Shown: positions 44,126-52,875 of the stretch, in pieces
How positions within the stretch are numbered: the stretch's first letter is position 1
Layout of the letters: each line of letters begins with the position of its first letter
Origin: an uncultured Lachnospiraceae bacterium
Lineage (GTDB): Bacteria; Bacillota; Clostridia; Lachnospirales; Lachnospiraceae
Length of the DNA stretch: 64,000 bases
Direction: 5' to 3'
Assembly (NCBI GenBank): GCA_910585005.1
Contig: CAJUCN010000003.1
Span: 124,001-188,000 of the forward strand
Notes under the pieces: model-generated
What the model was told of the DNA's origin: nothing
What the model saw: the letters and a program-made list of their open reading frames with translations, nothing else
The model's database searches: none
Translations under genes and position numbers: made by a program

Positions 44126-45169
44126 ATGGAAAGAAAAAGAATTGCAATCACGATGGGGGATCCAGCGGGAATCGGGCCAGAGGTGGTGGTTAAAGCTCTG
44201 AATGAAAAGGCAGTATATGAAAAGTGTATACCTGTTGTGATAGGAGACTATGAGGCGCTTAAGGATGCGATCCGTTTTTGCAATTTGGATCATCTTATGC
44301 TAAATGAGGTGCAAGATTTTGAAGAAGCTGTTGGCAAGTTTGGGGTTGTAGATTTTATTAATCTTAATTATTTGAAGGCTGATAGTTGGAATTATAAGGT
44401 GAATTCCGCTATGTGCGGCGAGGCGTCTTTTCAGTATGTGGTTTACGCCATTCGTCTTGCTATGGATGGTAAGGCGGCTGCGGTTATTACCGCGCCGATT
44501 AGCAAGGAATCTATCAATATGGCGGGGCATCATTATAGCGGGCATACAGAAATTTTTGCAAAGTATACAGGAACAAAGGATTATGCCATGCTTTTAGCAA
44601 GTGAAAACTTGCGCGTAATACATGTAACGACACATTGTGCTTTGATTGAAGCATGTAGGCTTATCCGAAAAGATAGAGTAATGACAGTGATAGAGCTGGC
44701 GGATAAAGGATGTAGAATGTTAGGGATTTCTAATCCAAAGATCGGCGTGGCTGGCTTAAACCCCCATTGCTCTGAAGATGGGTTGTTTGGAACTGAAGAA
44801 GCAAGTGAAATTATTCCCGCAATCCGGGAGGCGCAAAAAATGGGTATTAATGTAAAGGGACCGGAGTCGCCAGATACTGTATTTGTGAAGTGTAAGGCTG
44901 GTATGTATGATATAGTGGTTGCTATGTATCATGATCAAGGGCATATTCCGATGAAATTAAATGCATTTCAATGGGACAAAGAGAAAGGACAATATAAATC
45001 TATTCGGGGAATCAACTGCACAATAGGATTGCCTATTATACGCGTTTCAGTGGATCATGGAACCGCTTTTGGTAAAGCAGGTGAAGGAAAGGCCAATGCA
45101 GACAGTATGTTAGACGCAATAGAGGCCGGAGTGAAGATGACCAAATATGGGAGATGTAATGAAGAATAA
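44126..45169 (+). CDS. pdxA: PdxA family 4-phospho-hydroxyacid dehydrogenase
   Basis: This is a 347-residue homologue of 4-hydroxythreonine-4-phosphate dehydrogenase. The ATG at 44126 follows AAGGAGGAATGGAACA. Conserved elements are ITMGDPAGIGPE at the N-terminus and metal-binding histidines in YSGHTEIFA, THCALIE and MYHDQGHIPMK. The family includes vitamin B6 PdxA and PdxA2 enzymes acting on D-erythronate or D-threonate 4-phosphate. No other B6 genes are present, and the gene is embedded in a glycan cluster. A role in making or removing a phosphorylated hydroxy-acid or amino-ketone precursor is possible. The substrate is open. Confidence 0.88.
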   Translation: MERKRIAITMGDPAGIGPEVVVKALNEKAVYEKCIPVVIGDYEALKDAIRFCNLDHLMLNEVQDFEEAVGKFGVVDFINLNYLKADSWNYKVNSAMCGEASFQYVVYAIRLAMDGKAAAVITAPISKESINMAGHHYSGHTEIFAKYTGTKDYAMLLASENLRVIHVTTHCALIEACRLIRKDRVMTVIELADKGCRMLGISNPKIGVAGLNPHCSEDGLFGTEEASEIIPAIREAQKMGINVKGPESPDTVFVKCKAGMYDIVVAMYHDQGHIPMKLNAFQWDKEKGQYKSIRGINCTIGLPIIRVSVDHGTAFGKAGEGKANADSMLDAIEAGVKMTKYGRCNEE

Positions 45170-46646
45170 AATTGTGGTGAGTTTACCTCAAATTAGTAAA
45201 AATCGTATTGATTACTATTTTTATCTTGAAGGGGGAGTTAAAAAGGCGTTTTCGGAAGAAATGCATATGTTTGTAGAATATAATTGTGACGTTTCAAATA
45301 TCCCAATATCAATAGCTGTGATTCCTTTGTTGACCAATATATTTCCAATTGTATGGCTATATGATGCTGAATTGGTTGTGCCAATTTGTGATAAAGACTT
45401 TTATGAGAGTGTTGAATCGTTTAAACAAGGATATATAAATATGTATCCTATGCTCGAATTTAAGGGAACAATGAGTGTAGGAGCCATTAAAGAAAATCAT
45501 GTTTTTGAGAAGGGAAGAAGCGTGGCTTTTTATAGTGGTGGCGTAGATGCAACAGATATGCTGATTAGGCATATTCTTGAGAAACCATTGTTGCTTTCCA
45601 TATGGGGGCTCAATATTTTACTGGAAGATGAGCCTGGTTGGAATAATATTCTTGTGCAATTAAAAAATATACAGAAAGAATACTCGCTCAATTTTATAAC
45701 AGTTAAAAGTAATTTTAGAACTTTTATCAATGTTCCACAGTTAAATCAATTGGTAGATGTGACAAAGACATTGTGGTTTTATGGTTTTCAGAATGGAATA
45801 GGAATACTGGGACTTGCCGCTCCTGTAGCATATCTCAACGGTATTTCTACGGTGTACATTGCATCTACCAATATTGATGAGAGATGCTCATCGGTACCTA
45901 GTATTGATGGAGAGGTAAGATATTGGGGTGCGAAAGTGGTTCACGATGCTTCGGGACTAATGCGTCAGGAAAAGATACATAATATTATTACGGATGCAAG
46001 GGAAAAGCATAGAAGAGTGTTGTTAAATGTTTGCTGGACAAAAAACAAGCCTAATGGCACGATTAATTGTTGTAAATGTGCAAAGTGTCTGCAAACTATG
46101 TTGGGTATTTATGCAGAAGGATGCGATCCGAAAGAATATGGATTCTATTATGATGAGAAGGATTGGAAAAAGTCAAATTTGAAAATGCAGTACAGGCTCA
46201 ATGAAAACTTTAATTCTGGTTGGTTGCAATATACGTTAAATACAATTCATAGGAATTATACATATAATGAAGTGAGAGATGATTTAAAGTGGTTTTTTAA
46301 TATGAAGCCAGATGACTTTGAAACGATAGATATTTCCGAATGTCTGCTGGAGCCGATTGCGAAAAAAGGATATGAAAAGAAAGTATTGGTATGGAGTGCC
46401 TGCTATAAAACGGATAAGGTCGTTGCTGAACTTAAGAAGGCGGGAATAGATATTTATGGTTATATTGATCAGAAATCAGGTATGATGAATACTTATAATG
46501 ATCATATAGTGTATGATAAAAACATTTTGCAAGAAGACCGTTTTTTTGTATATGTGGCTTTGGATACAGTGTATTACGATGTAGTGGAGTATTTGAAGAA
46601 AAATGATTATGTGGAGTATGAGGACTATTTTTATCCAAATAGTTAA
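45159..46646 (+). CDS. PP-loop ATPase-like protein with C-terminal Rossmann-like domain
   Basis: This 495-residue protein starts at the ATG at 45159 behind GGAGATGTA, overlapping pdxA by 11 bases. The centre has FYSGGVDATDML near residue 127, an SGG(V/K)Dx PP-loop as in ATP pyrophosphatases that adenylate acids or ureido groups. A Cys-rich NCCKCAKCLQTM segment near 304 could bind zinc or an Fe-S cluster. From about residue 375 a small Rossmann-like domain follows (KKVLVWSACYKTDKVVAELK, then IYGYIDQ). Related PP-loop proteins include sugar amidotransferases and QueC-like enzymes. A precise role is not evident. Confidence 0.78.
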   Translation: MKNKIVVSLPQISKNRIDYYFYLEGGVKKAFSEEMHMFVEYNCDVSNIPISIAVIPLLTNIFPIVWLYDAELVVPICDKDFYESVESFKQGYINMYPMLEFKGTMSVGAIKENHVFEKGRSVAFYSGGVDATDMLIRHILEKPLLLSIWGLNILLEDEPGWNNILVQLKNIQKEYSLNFITVKSNFRTFINVPQLNQLVDVTKTLWFYGFQNGIGILGLAAPVAYLNGISTVYIASTNIDERCSSVPSIDGEVRYWGAKVVHDASGLMRQEKIHNIITDAREKHRRVLLNVCWTKNKPNGTINCCKCAKCLQTMLGIYAEGCDPKEYGFYYDEKDWKKSNLKMQYRLNENFNSGWLQYTLNTIHRNYTYNEVRDDLKWFFNMKPDDFETIDISECLLEPIAKKGYEKKVLVWSACYKTDKVVAELKKAGIDIYGYIDQKSGMMNTYNDHIVYDKNILQEDRFFVYVALDTVYYDVVEYLKKNDYVEYEDYFYPNS

Positions 46647-46667
46647 AATGAATGTTAGGAAGGTATT

Positions 46668-47606
46668 ATGATGAAACGCAAGAGAATTTTAGTAACAGGA
46701 GGGGCTGGGTTTATAGGGTCTCATTTATGTGAAAGGCTTCTTGAAGAAGAAAATGACGTAGTTTGTATGGACAATTTGTTCACAGGGCAAAAAGATAATA
46801 TTAGACATCTAATGGACAATCCGTATTTTGAGTTTATACGACAGGATGTTTTAGAGGATATATATGTAGAATGTGATCAAATATATAATCTTGCATGCCC
46901 GGCAAGTCCGATACACTATCAATATGATCCAATTAAGACAGGAAAAACAAGTGTAATTGGGGCGCTGCATACATTAGGGCTTGCGAAACGCTGTCATGCA
47001 AGGATATTACAGGCGAGCACCAGTGAAGTATATGGAGATCCAGAAGTGCATCCGCAGCCTGAAACATACCGGGGGTATGTTAATCCTAATGGTGTTCGCT
47101 CTTGTTATGATGAAGGTAAACGGATGGCGGAAACATTCTTTTTTGATTATTATAGGCAACATAATGTGGATATCAAGATTACCCGTATTTTCAATACATA
47201 CGGACCAAGAATGCGTCCTGATGACGGACGTGTAGTTTCCAATTTTATTGTACAGGCTTTGCACGATGAAAATATTACCATTTATGGAGATGGTATGCAG
47301 ACACGAAGCTTTTGTTATGTTAGTGATTTAGTAGAAGGTATGATCCGAATGATGAATAGTCGCGATGGATTTACCGGGCCGGTAAATTTAGGTAATACAG
47401 AAGAATTTACCATGTTTGAACTTGCAGAATTGGTAATTAAATTAACAGGATCAAAATCCAAAATAGTGTATCAGCCATTGCCAATGGATGACCCGTCTAA
47501 AAGAAAACCGATGATTGACTTAGCTAAGAAAGAGCTGGATTGGGCGCCGATAGTTAAGCTTGAAGATGGGCTAAGAAAAACAATTGCATATTTTAGGACA
47601 GCCTGA
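46668..47606 (+). CDS. UDP-glucuronate decarboxylase (UDP-xylose synthase) type epimerase
   Basis: This is an extended SDR enzyme, 312 residues. The NAD motif is TGGAGFIGSHL near residue 10. The catalytic STSEVYGDP segment near 115 and YDEGKR (Tyr and Lys) near 146 are intact. Residue strings such as YNLACPASPIHYQYDPIKT and RIFNTYGPRMRPDDGRVVSN are hallmarks of UDP-xylose synthases, which decarboxylate UDP-glucuronate. A related UDP-4-keto or UDP-glucuronate epimerase function is possible. It would supply a pentose sugar nucleotide for the glycosyltransferases downstream. Confidence 0.9.
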   Translation: MMKRKRILVTGGAGFIGSHLCERLLEEENDVVCMDNLFTGQKDNIRHLMDNPYFEFIRQDVLEDIYVECDQIYNLACPASPIHYQYDPIKTGKTSVIGALHTLGLAKRCHARILQASTSEVYGDPEVHPQPETYRGYVNPNGVRSCYDEGKRMAETFFFDYYRQHNVDIKITRIFNTYGPRMRPDDGRVVSNFIVQALHDENITIYGDGMQTRSFCYVSDLVEGMIRMMNSRDGFTGPVNLGNTEEFTMFELAELVIKLTGSKSKIVYQPLPMDDPSKRKPMIDLAKKELDWAPIVKLEDGLRKTIAYFRTA

Positions 47607-47695
47607 CGGAAAGAGTTATATTTAATTAGTGAAGTGACGTAATAATAGAGTTCCAAAATGATGAAAATGGTCTGGGGGAGAAACGAATTATAGCT

Positions 47696-48859
47696 ATGAA
47701 AAGATTTAGAATTGCGGTATTTGGTATAAATGATGGTATTTTACACGCTATAAAAAGGGCCATTGATCCGAGGAAGGCAGAGATAGTATTATTTTTTGAT
47801 AATGACAAGATGAAGCTGGGAATTTGCTATATGGATATTCCTATTTTAGAACCTTCACGGGAAATCATTGAAACCTTTTCGATAGACTATATTGTGGTAA
47901 CAGCGTTATCAGCATATGAGAGTGTTGAAAATCAACTTTTGAGTATGGGGATTTCACAAGATAAGATTCAAGTATTTGTTGCAGATGATTTATGGAAGTA
48001 TTGTTTAGGAGCGGTCGTTAACATTAATACTGATTTTATTAAGTGCATATATTTTGAACCGCACAAGAGATTGGATATCGTTGCCAAATATAAGGAAGCC
48101 TATGACAGGTATTCGGCAGTTCCGGTATGTAAGGAGAATACGGAAAAATGGTATCATAAGTGCAATTTGATTGCTCATGCATGTGGAGGAAATATTGACG
48201 GAAGAAAAGTTATATATTCAAATTCCAAAGAGGCTTTATATTATTCGATGAAAAAGAAGTTTAGAGTTATCGAGTGCGATCTAATGCGGATGAATGATGA
48301 ATTAATACTTGCCCATGATTATGAACGTTTCTATGAATTAGAGCAGGAAAAGTATACAAGGATGACAGCGGAAGAAGTGTTAGTGTTTTTAAGAGAACAG
48401 GAAATGGTTAGTTGCCTTATAGATGTCAAATGGGACAGTTATGAAGAATATGCATTTTTATTGAATGAAGTTGAAAAACTTATTGAAAATATTACAGATA
48501 ATTATAAGGAAAAAATTACTTTAAAAAAGCAAATTGTTATAGAAGTATATGATGAAGAAACAATAAAGATTGCCAGGAAAAAAGATTTTGAAATGTTTTT
48601 TACTCAGTATAGGAATCCTCAAGGGGAATGTTTTATGGATACGGTTAGTCTTTGCCATAAATATGGCATAGAGGCAGTCGGCATACCCGTAGAATGGTTT
48701 TGGGACATGAGGAAATTTTTGAACATTATTACGGATAAGAACATAAAGCTATTTGTTTATAGCACGGATGCTATTGATGAATATTCCGCAATGCGGAAGA
48801 TGAATGTAACAGGTGTATTTACTAATTTTTTGACAGTGAGTGATATTGTAACAGGCTAA
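47696..48859 (+). CDS. Rossmann-like domain fused to a GDPD-like phosphodiesterase domain
   Basis: This is a 387-residue protein. Residues 1-110 form a small Rossmann-like domain (FRIAVFGINDGILHAIKRA, then VLFFDNDK) of the type repeated in this island. From about residue 160 a glycerophosphodiester phosphodiesterase/PLC-like barrel follows, with LIAHACGGN, the acidic VIECDLMRMND, AHDYERFY and a SCLIDVKWD strand. The GDPD active-site His-Ala and His-Asp pairs are visible, so it may be catalytic. It could act on glycerophospho or other phosphodiester substituents. The ribosome binding site is weak. Confidence 0.8.
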   Translation: MKRFRIAVFGINDGILHAIKRAIDPRKAEIVLFFDNDKMKLGICYMDIPILEPSREIIETFSIDYIVVTALSAYESVENQLLSMGISQDKIQVFVADDLWKYCLGAVVNINTDFIKCIYFEPHKRLDIVAKYKEAYDRYSAVPVCKENTEKWYHKCNLIAHACGGNIDGRKVIYSNSKEALYYSMKKKFRVIECDLMRMNDELILAHDYERFYELEQEKYTRMTAEEVLVFLREQEMVSCLIDVKWDSYEEYAFLLNEVEKLIENITDNYKEKITLKKQIVIEVYDEETIKIARKKDFEMFFTQYRNPQGECFMDTVSLCHKYGIEAVGIPVEWFWDMRKFLNIITDKNIKLFVYSTDAIDEYSAMRKMNVTGVFTNFLTVSDIVTG

Positions 48860-48952
48860 TTTGCTAAGCATCTTTCATTAAAAGTTTATACGGAACTATT
48901 TTGTATTGAGAGTAAGGCATGAAAAGAGTTTCATGGTTATGAGGGAAAAAAT

Positions 48953-50293
48953 ATGATAAGAGTAATTACATATGGAACATTTGATCTTTTTCATGAAGGG
49001 CATTATAGGTTATTAAAAAGAGCAAAAGAATTAGGAGATTATTTAATTGTGGGCATCACTACCGAGAGTTATGATAAAACCCGTGGTAAGCTTGGGGTAA
49101 TGGACTCTTTGATCACTCGCATAGAGAACGTAAAAAAAAGTGGGTTTGCAGATGAAATTATCATAGAAGAATCTAAAGGCCAGAAATTTAGTGACATTAA
49201 GAAATATAATATTGATATTTTTGCAATTGGTTCAGATTGGTTAGGAGAGTTTGATTATCTGAAAGATTATTGTCAAGTAGTTTATTTGGAGCGGACAAAG
49301 GATATTTCTAGTACCATGCTCAGAGAGCAAAAACAACATATACAGAGAATCGGGATTATTGGAACGGGAAGAATTGCAAACCGGTTTGTGCCGGAAGCGA
49401 AGCTTGTTAGTGGTATAAGCACGCAGGGAGTTTACAATCCGCATAAGGAGAGTGCCCTCAGGTTTGCAAAGAAATGGGACATTAACGCATATACAGAAAA
49501 AAACAGGTTTTATGATGAAATAGATGTTGCTTATATTGCTTCTCCTCATGAAACGCATTATGAGTATATCAAAGAGGCACTATTGCACGGAAAGCATGTT
49601 ATATGTGAAAAACCGCTTGTCCTGCATAGGAAACAGGCGGAGGAGGTATATGCAGAAGCAAAGCAAAGGGGGCTTATCCTTTTTGAAGCAATTAAAACAG
49701 CATATTGTCCAGGGTTTCAAAAATTACTTGGCATTGCGTGCAGTGGAAGCATTGGAAGTATAAGAAATGTCGAGGCATGCTTTACGAAGCTCGAAAAAAC
49801 TAGCAGCAGAGAGTTGGTTGATCAGATATATGGGGGCAGCTTTCTGGAACTGGGCAGCTATGTGATGTTACCTATTATGAAGATTTTTGGAAACGAATAT
49901 GAAAAGTTGGAATTTGATACAATACAAGGGGATAACGGATTGGATTTGTTTACCAGAGTTTCCATGCGTTATCCTATGGGAATTGCAACTGCGACATGTG
50001 GGCTTGGTGTGAAGTCAGAGGGAAGACTTCTAATTTCAGGAACACAAGGTTATATTGTTGCGGAAGCTCCATGGTGGAAAACTTCTTATTTTGAAGTTCA
50101 TTATGAAGATGCAGGTAAGGTGGATAAATATTCTGAAACTTTTCTTGGAGATGGTTTAAGATATGAACTTAGCGATTTCCTGACAATGATAAACGATAGG
50201 GAGGAAAGTGGATTTAAGTTAACGCGTGGAGAGTCAATTGCTATTGCCGGCGTGATGGAGAGGTTTTTAACGGAGAACAGAAGAAACATGTGA
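48953..50293 (+). CDS. Fused cytidylyltransferase and Gfo/Idh/MocA oxidoreductase
   Basis: This 446-residue bifunctional protein has residues 1-130 as a TagD-like cytidylyltransferase, with H14-E-G-H17 in DLFHEGHYRLL and DISSTMLREQ closing the domain. Residues from about 132 form a Gfo/Idh/MocA oxidoreductase, with IGIIGTGRIANRF, SPHETHYEYIKEAL and an intact CEKP motif. By analogy with fused TarIJ-type enzymes, one domain may make a reduced phospho-polyol and the other activate it with CTP, but neither substrate is known. It starts after GAGGGAAAAAAT, 93 bases after the GDPD gene. Confidence 0.87.
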   Translation: MIRVITYGTFDLFHEGHYRLLKRAKELGDYLIVGITTESYDKTRGKLGVMDSLITRIENVKKSGFADEIIIEESKGQKFSDIKKYNIDIFAIGSDWLGEFDYLKDYCQVVYLERTKDISSTMLREQKQHIQRIGIIGTGRIANRFVPEAKLVSGISTQGVYNPHKESALRFAKKWDINAYTEKNRFYDEIDVAYIASPHETHYEYIKEALLHGKHVICEKPLVLHRKQAEEVYAEAKQRGLILFEAIKTAYCPGFQKLLGIACSGSIGSIRNVEACFTKLEKTSSRELVDQIYGGSFLELGSYVMLPIMKIFGNEYEKLEFDTIQGDNGLDLFTRVSMRYPMGIATATCGLGVKSEGRLLISGTQGYIVAEAPWWKTSYFEVHYEDAGKVDKYSETFLGDGLRYELSDFLTMINDREESGFKLTRGESIAIAGVMERFLTENRRNM

Positions 50294-50345
50294 GTGATTT
50301 TTTGATTGGCTAAATGTGAAACAGGAAGGAGCATGAAGACCGGAA

Positions 50346-52853
50346 ATGAGAATAAGGCAACAAAGGGAAGTGCTGGAATGTGTAGATAGTCTTCGACAGG
50401 CTCATTTAGAAATTAAAAGAGCGCTTCATCAGAAAAATAACGTTTTGGCGCAAAATATGATTAGCGAGTGCCAGGAGTTTGCGATGACCTTGGGGGAAGT
50501 TGTAGAAAGAGCAGAGGGAGAAGGGCATATTACGGTATCTTATATTGAAAAGTATTGTGAGATATTGTTTCATATCTTTGAAAGCATTAATAATCAGTGC
50601 GTTGATGAAAACAAAGTTTTTAAATCTTTAAAAAAGCAATTGATAAGAGTAGAGAATAGCATAAAAAACGATATCAAGTTAAGGAGGGAAGTCGTTTTTT
50701 TCCCATATAAGGCATCTATGTGGGATAGCCTGGAAAGTGTTTACCTGGCTGCAAAGGAAGACCTTGATTGTGATGTGTATTGCGTGCCGATTCCTTACTA
50801 TGATTTACAGACAGGTCATAGTCTGGGACAGATGCATTATGAAGGGGGAAAATACCCGAAAAATATAGAGGTTACTGACTGGAAACTTTATAATTTTGAA
50901 GAGAGGAAACCGGATGTGATTTATATTCATAATCCTTATGACGAGTATAATTTAGTGACGAGTATACATCCGCGATATTATTCTTCAAATTTGAAAAAGT
51001 ATACGGATGTACTTGTATATATTCCATATTATAGTTCTTCAGGAAAAATGAGCGCGGCGCAGAGTCTGTGTCCTGCATACCTGTATGCAGATTATATTGT
51101 AATACAGTCACCCCAATTTCAAAAATATTTTAATCCAGTGATAGCACAGGAGAAATTTTTGCCCTTTGGTTCTCCTAAATTTGACAGTGTCATTCATAAG
51201 TGTCAAAATCCGCCGAAAATACCAAAGGAATGGAAGGAGAAAATGTCTGGCAAAAAGGTATATTTTTATAATACGAGCATTACAGGTATGCTAGAGAATA
51301 CAGAAAATTTTTTAAAAAAAATGGAATATGTTTTTAAATGCTTTGCAGATAGAACGGATGTCTGCCTTTTGTGGCGGCCACATCCGTTGCTGGAGACTAC
51401 ATTTGATTCCATGCGTCCTGAATATCGTATTCATTACGAGGAGCTTAAAAAAGAATTTATAAACCGACAAATCGGAATATTTGATGATACATCAGATATT
51501 GAGGATAGTATTGCTTGGAGCGATGCATATATAGGGGACAGCGGTACATCGGTTATTTCTCTTTTTGGAGTAGCAGGGAAACCGAGTTTTATTTTAGATA
51601 ATACCATTCATTGTGCACCGGAAGAAAATAGTTGGCGGAAAAAAAATCACCTATCATTTGATCAACCGGATGAAGACGGATATAGATATATGATTGCCCA
51701 AAGTAATAACTTATATAAATCGGAACCATACCAATTTGATTATCATTTTTTTTGCAATTTGTCGGGTTCTCTATGCGATGAAAGTTATTTGTCAGTATAT
51801 GAAATTAACAGTCAGGAATATATCTGTCCATTGAACGCCCAGAACATTCTTGTGCTGGGGGAGGCAGGTGTAGAGAGAAGGATTGAATTAAGAAAAGAGG
51901 TTGTAAAAGGTAATGCTTTTGGAGCGGCGTGGAAGTATGAGAATTATTTGCTTCTTGTTCCCAGCGGTTATCCGGCTATTGTGCGGTATGATACTATTTC
52001 TGGTGAGATTAAATATTTTTATGAAAAAATAGATTCGCTTACAAAGGAAAATGGAGCAATAGGCGGTAGTTATTTGTATGAAGGGATATTATATATAGCT
52101 TCATCAGTTGACAGCTTGTTATATTTGCTTCATATAGACAGTGGGGAATCACAAGTTATTAAACTTCCGTTGAAGAATAAATGCGGTTTTGGCCGTTTAG
52201 CCATGTATAAGAAAGACTTGTGGCTATTGCCCTATGAAGGGGCGGTAATTTTGCGTTGGAATACAAAAACAGGCGATACGAGAGAATATACTGGACTTCC
52301 TGGTGATTTTACTAATCAAAACAGAAAAAGCAAAACTAAATGCGAAAATATATTTTTTAATGTTCCATATTTTTACGGTGATCATGCTTATTTCTCACCT
52401 GTTCTTGCAAATATGTATTTGGAGTTGAATCTGGTTACTGGAGAATTTACACGCTGGAAACCGCCATTTGAAGAAGAAATGGAACAAGTAAATAGTTTCT
52501 TTTTGAGACAAAATCCTAAGGAGGCAGGTAGTGGATGTAAAATGTACTCATTTGCTAAAGGCAGGCTATATAACATTAATATGGAGACGCAGACATGTGA
52601 GGAAATTGAACTGAAATTAGATAAAGAAGAATTTCAGAATCATGAGCCAGGATTTTGCGAATATTCAGGGAATTTACGGTATGTATGCATGGAAAATGAG
52701 ATCAATACATTGGATTGTTTTCTCAATGGAAATATATCGGGGAATCAATTTGACTGCGGCAGGCAACTTAGGGCATATCGGGAAATTTCATCGAATTTTG
52801 ATGGAAGATGTGGAGAGAAGATACATAATTATATAAAAAAGGTATTGGAATAA
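50346..52853 (+). CDS. CDP-glycerol glycerophosphotransferase-like protein with propeller-like tail
   Basis: This is an 835-residue protein. A helical N-terminal region (residues about 1-115) precedes a CDP-glycerol glycerophosphotransferase-like GT-B domain to about residue 460. Landmarks are REVVFFPYKASMWDSL, KPDVIYIHNPYDEY, LLWRPHPL near 342 and the donor-site DAYIGDSGTSVISLFG near 397. The rest (about 500-830) shows repeated short strands with aromatic ends (YEGILYIASSVDSLLYLLHI, LWLLPYEGAV), most like a beta-propeller. It could transfer a phospho-polyol from the CDP donors made upstream. No membrane segment is visible. Confidence 0.82.
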   Translation: MRIRQQREVLECVDSLRQAHLEIKRALHQKNNVLAQNMISECQEFAMTLGEVVERAEGEGHITVSYIEKYCEILFHIFESINNQCVDENKVFKSLKKQLIRVENSIKNDIKLRREVVFFPYKASMWDSLESVYLAAKEDLDCDVYCVPIPYYDLQTGHSLGQMHYEGGKYPKNIEVTDWKLYNFEERKPDVIYIHNPYDEYNLVTSIHPRYYSSNLKKYTDVLVYIPYYSSSGKMSAAQSLCPAYLYADYIVIQSPQFQKYFNPVIAQEKFLPFGSPKFDSVIHKCQNPPKIPKEWKEKMSGKKVYFYNTSITGMLENTENFLKKMEYVFKCFADRTDVCLLWRPHPLLETTFDSMRPEYRIHYEELKKEFINRQIGIFDDTSDIEDSIAWSDAYIGDSGTSVISLFGVAGKPSFILDNTIHCAPEENSWRKKNHLSFDQPDEDGYRYMIAQSNNLYKSEPYQFDYHFFCNLSGSLCDESYLSVYEINSQEYICPLNAQNILVLGEAGVERRIELRKEVVKGNAFGAAWKYENYLLLVPSGYPAIVRYDTISGEIKYFYEKIDSLTKENGAIGGSYLYEGILYIASSVDSLLYLLHIDSGESQVIKLPLKNKCGFGRLAMYKKDLWLLPYEGAVILRWNTKTGDTREYTGLPGDFTNQNRKSKTKCENIFFNVPYFYGDHAYFSPVLANMYLELNLVTGEFTRWKPPFEEEMEQVNSFFLRQNPKEAGSGCKMYSFAKGRLYNINMETQTCEEIELKLDKEEFQNHEPGFCEYSGNLRYVCMENEINTLDCFLNGNISGNQFDCGRQLRAYREISSNFDGRCGEKIHNYIKKVLE

Positions 52854-52875
52854 TTTATAATGGAGGGTATTAAAG

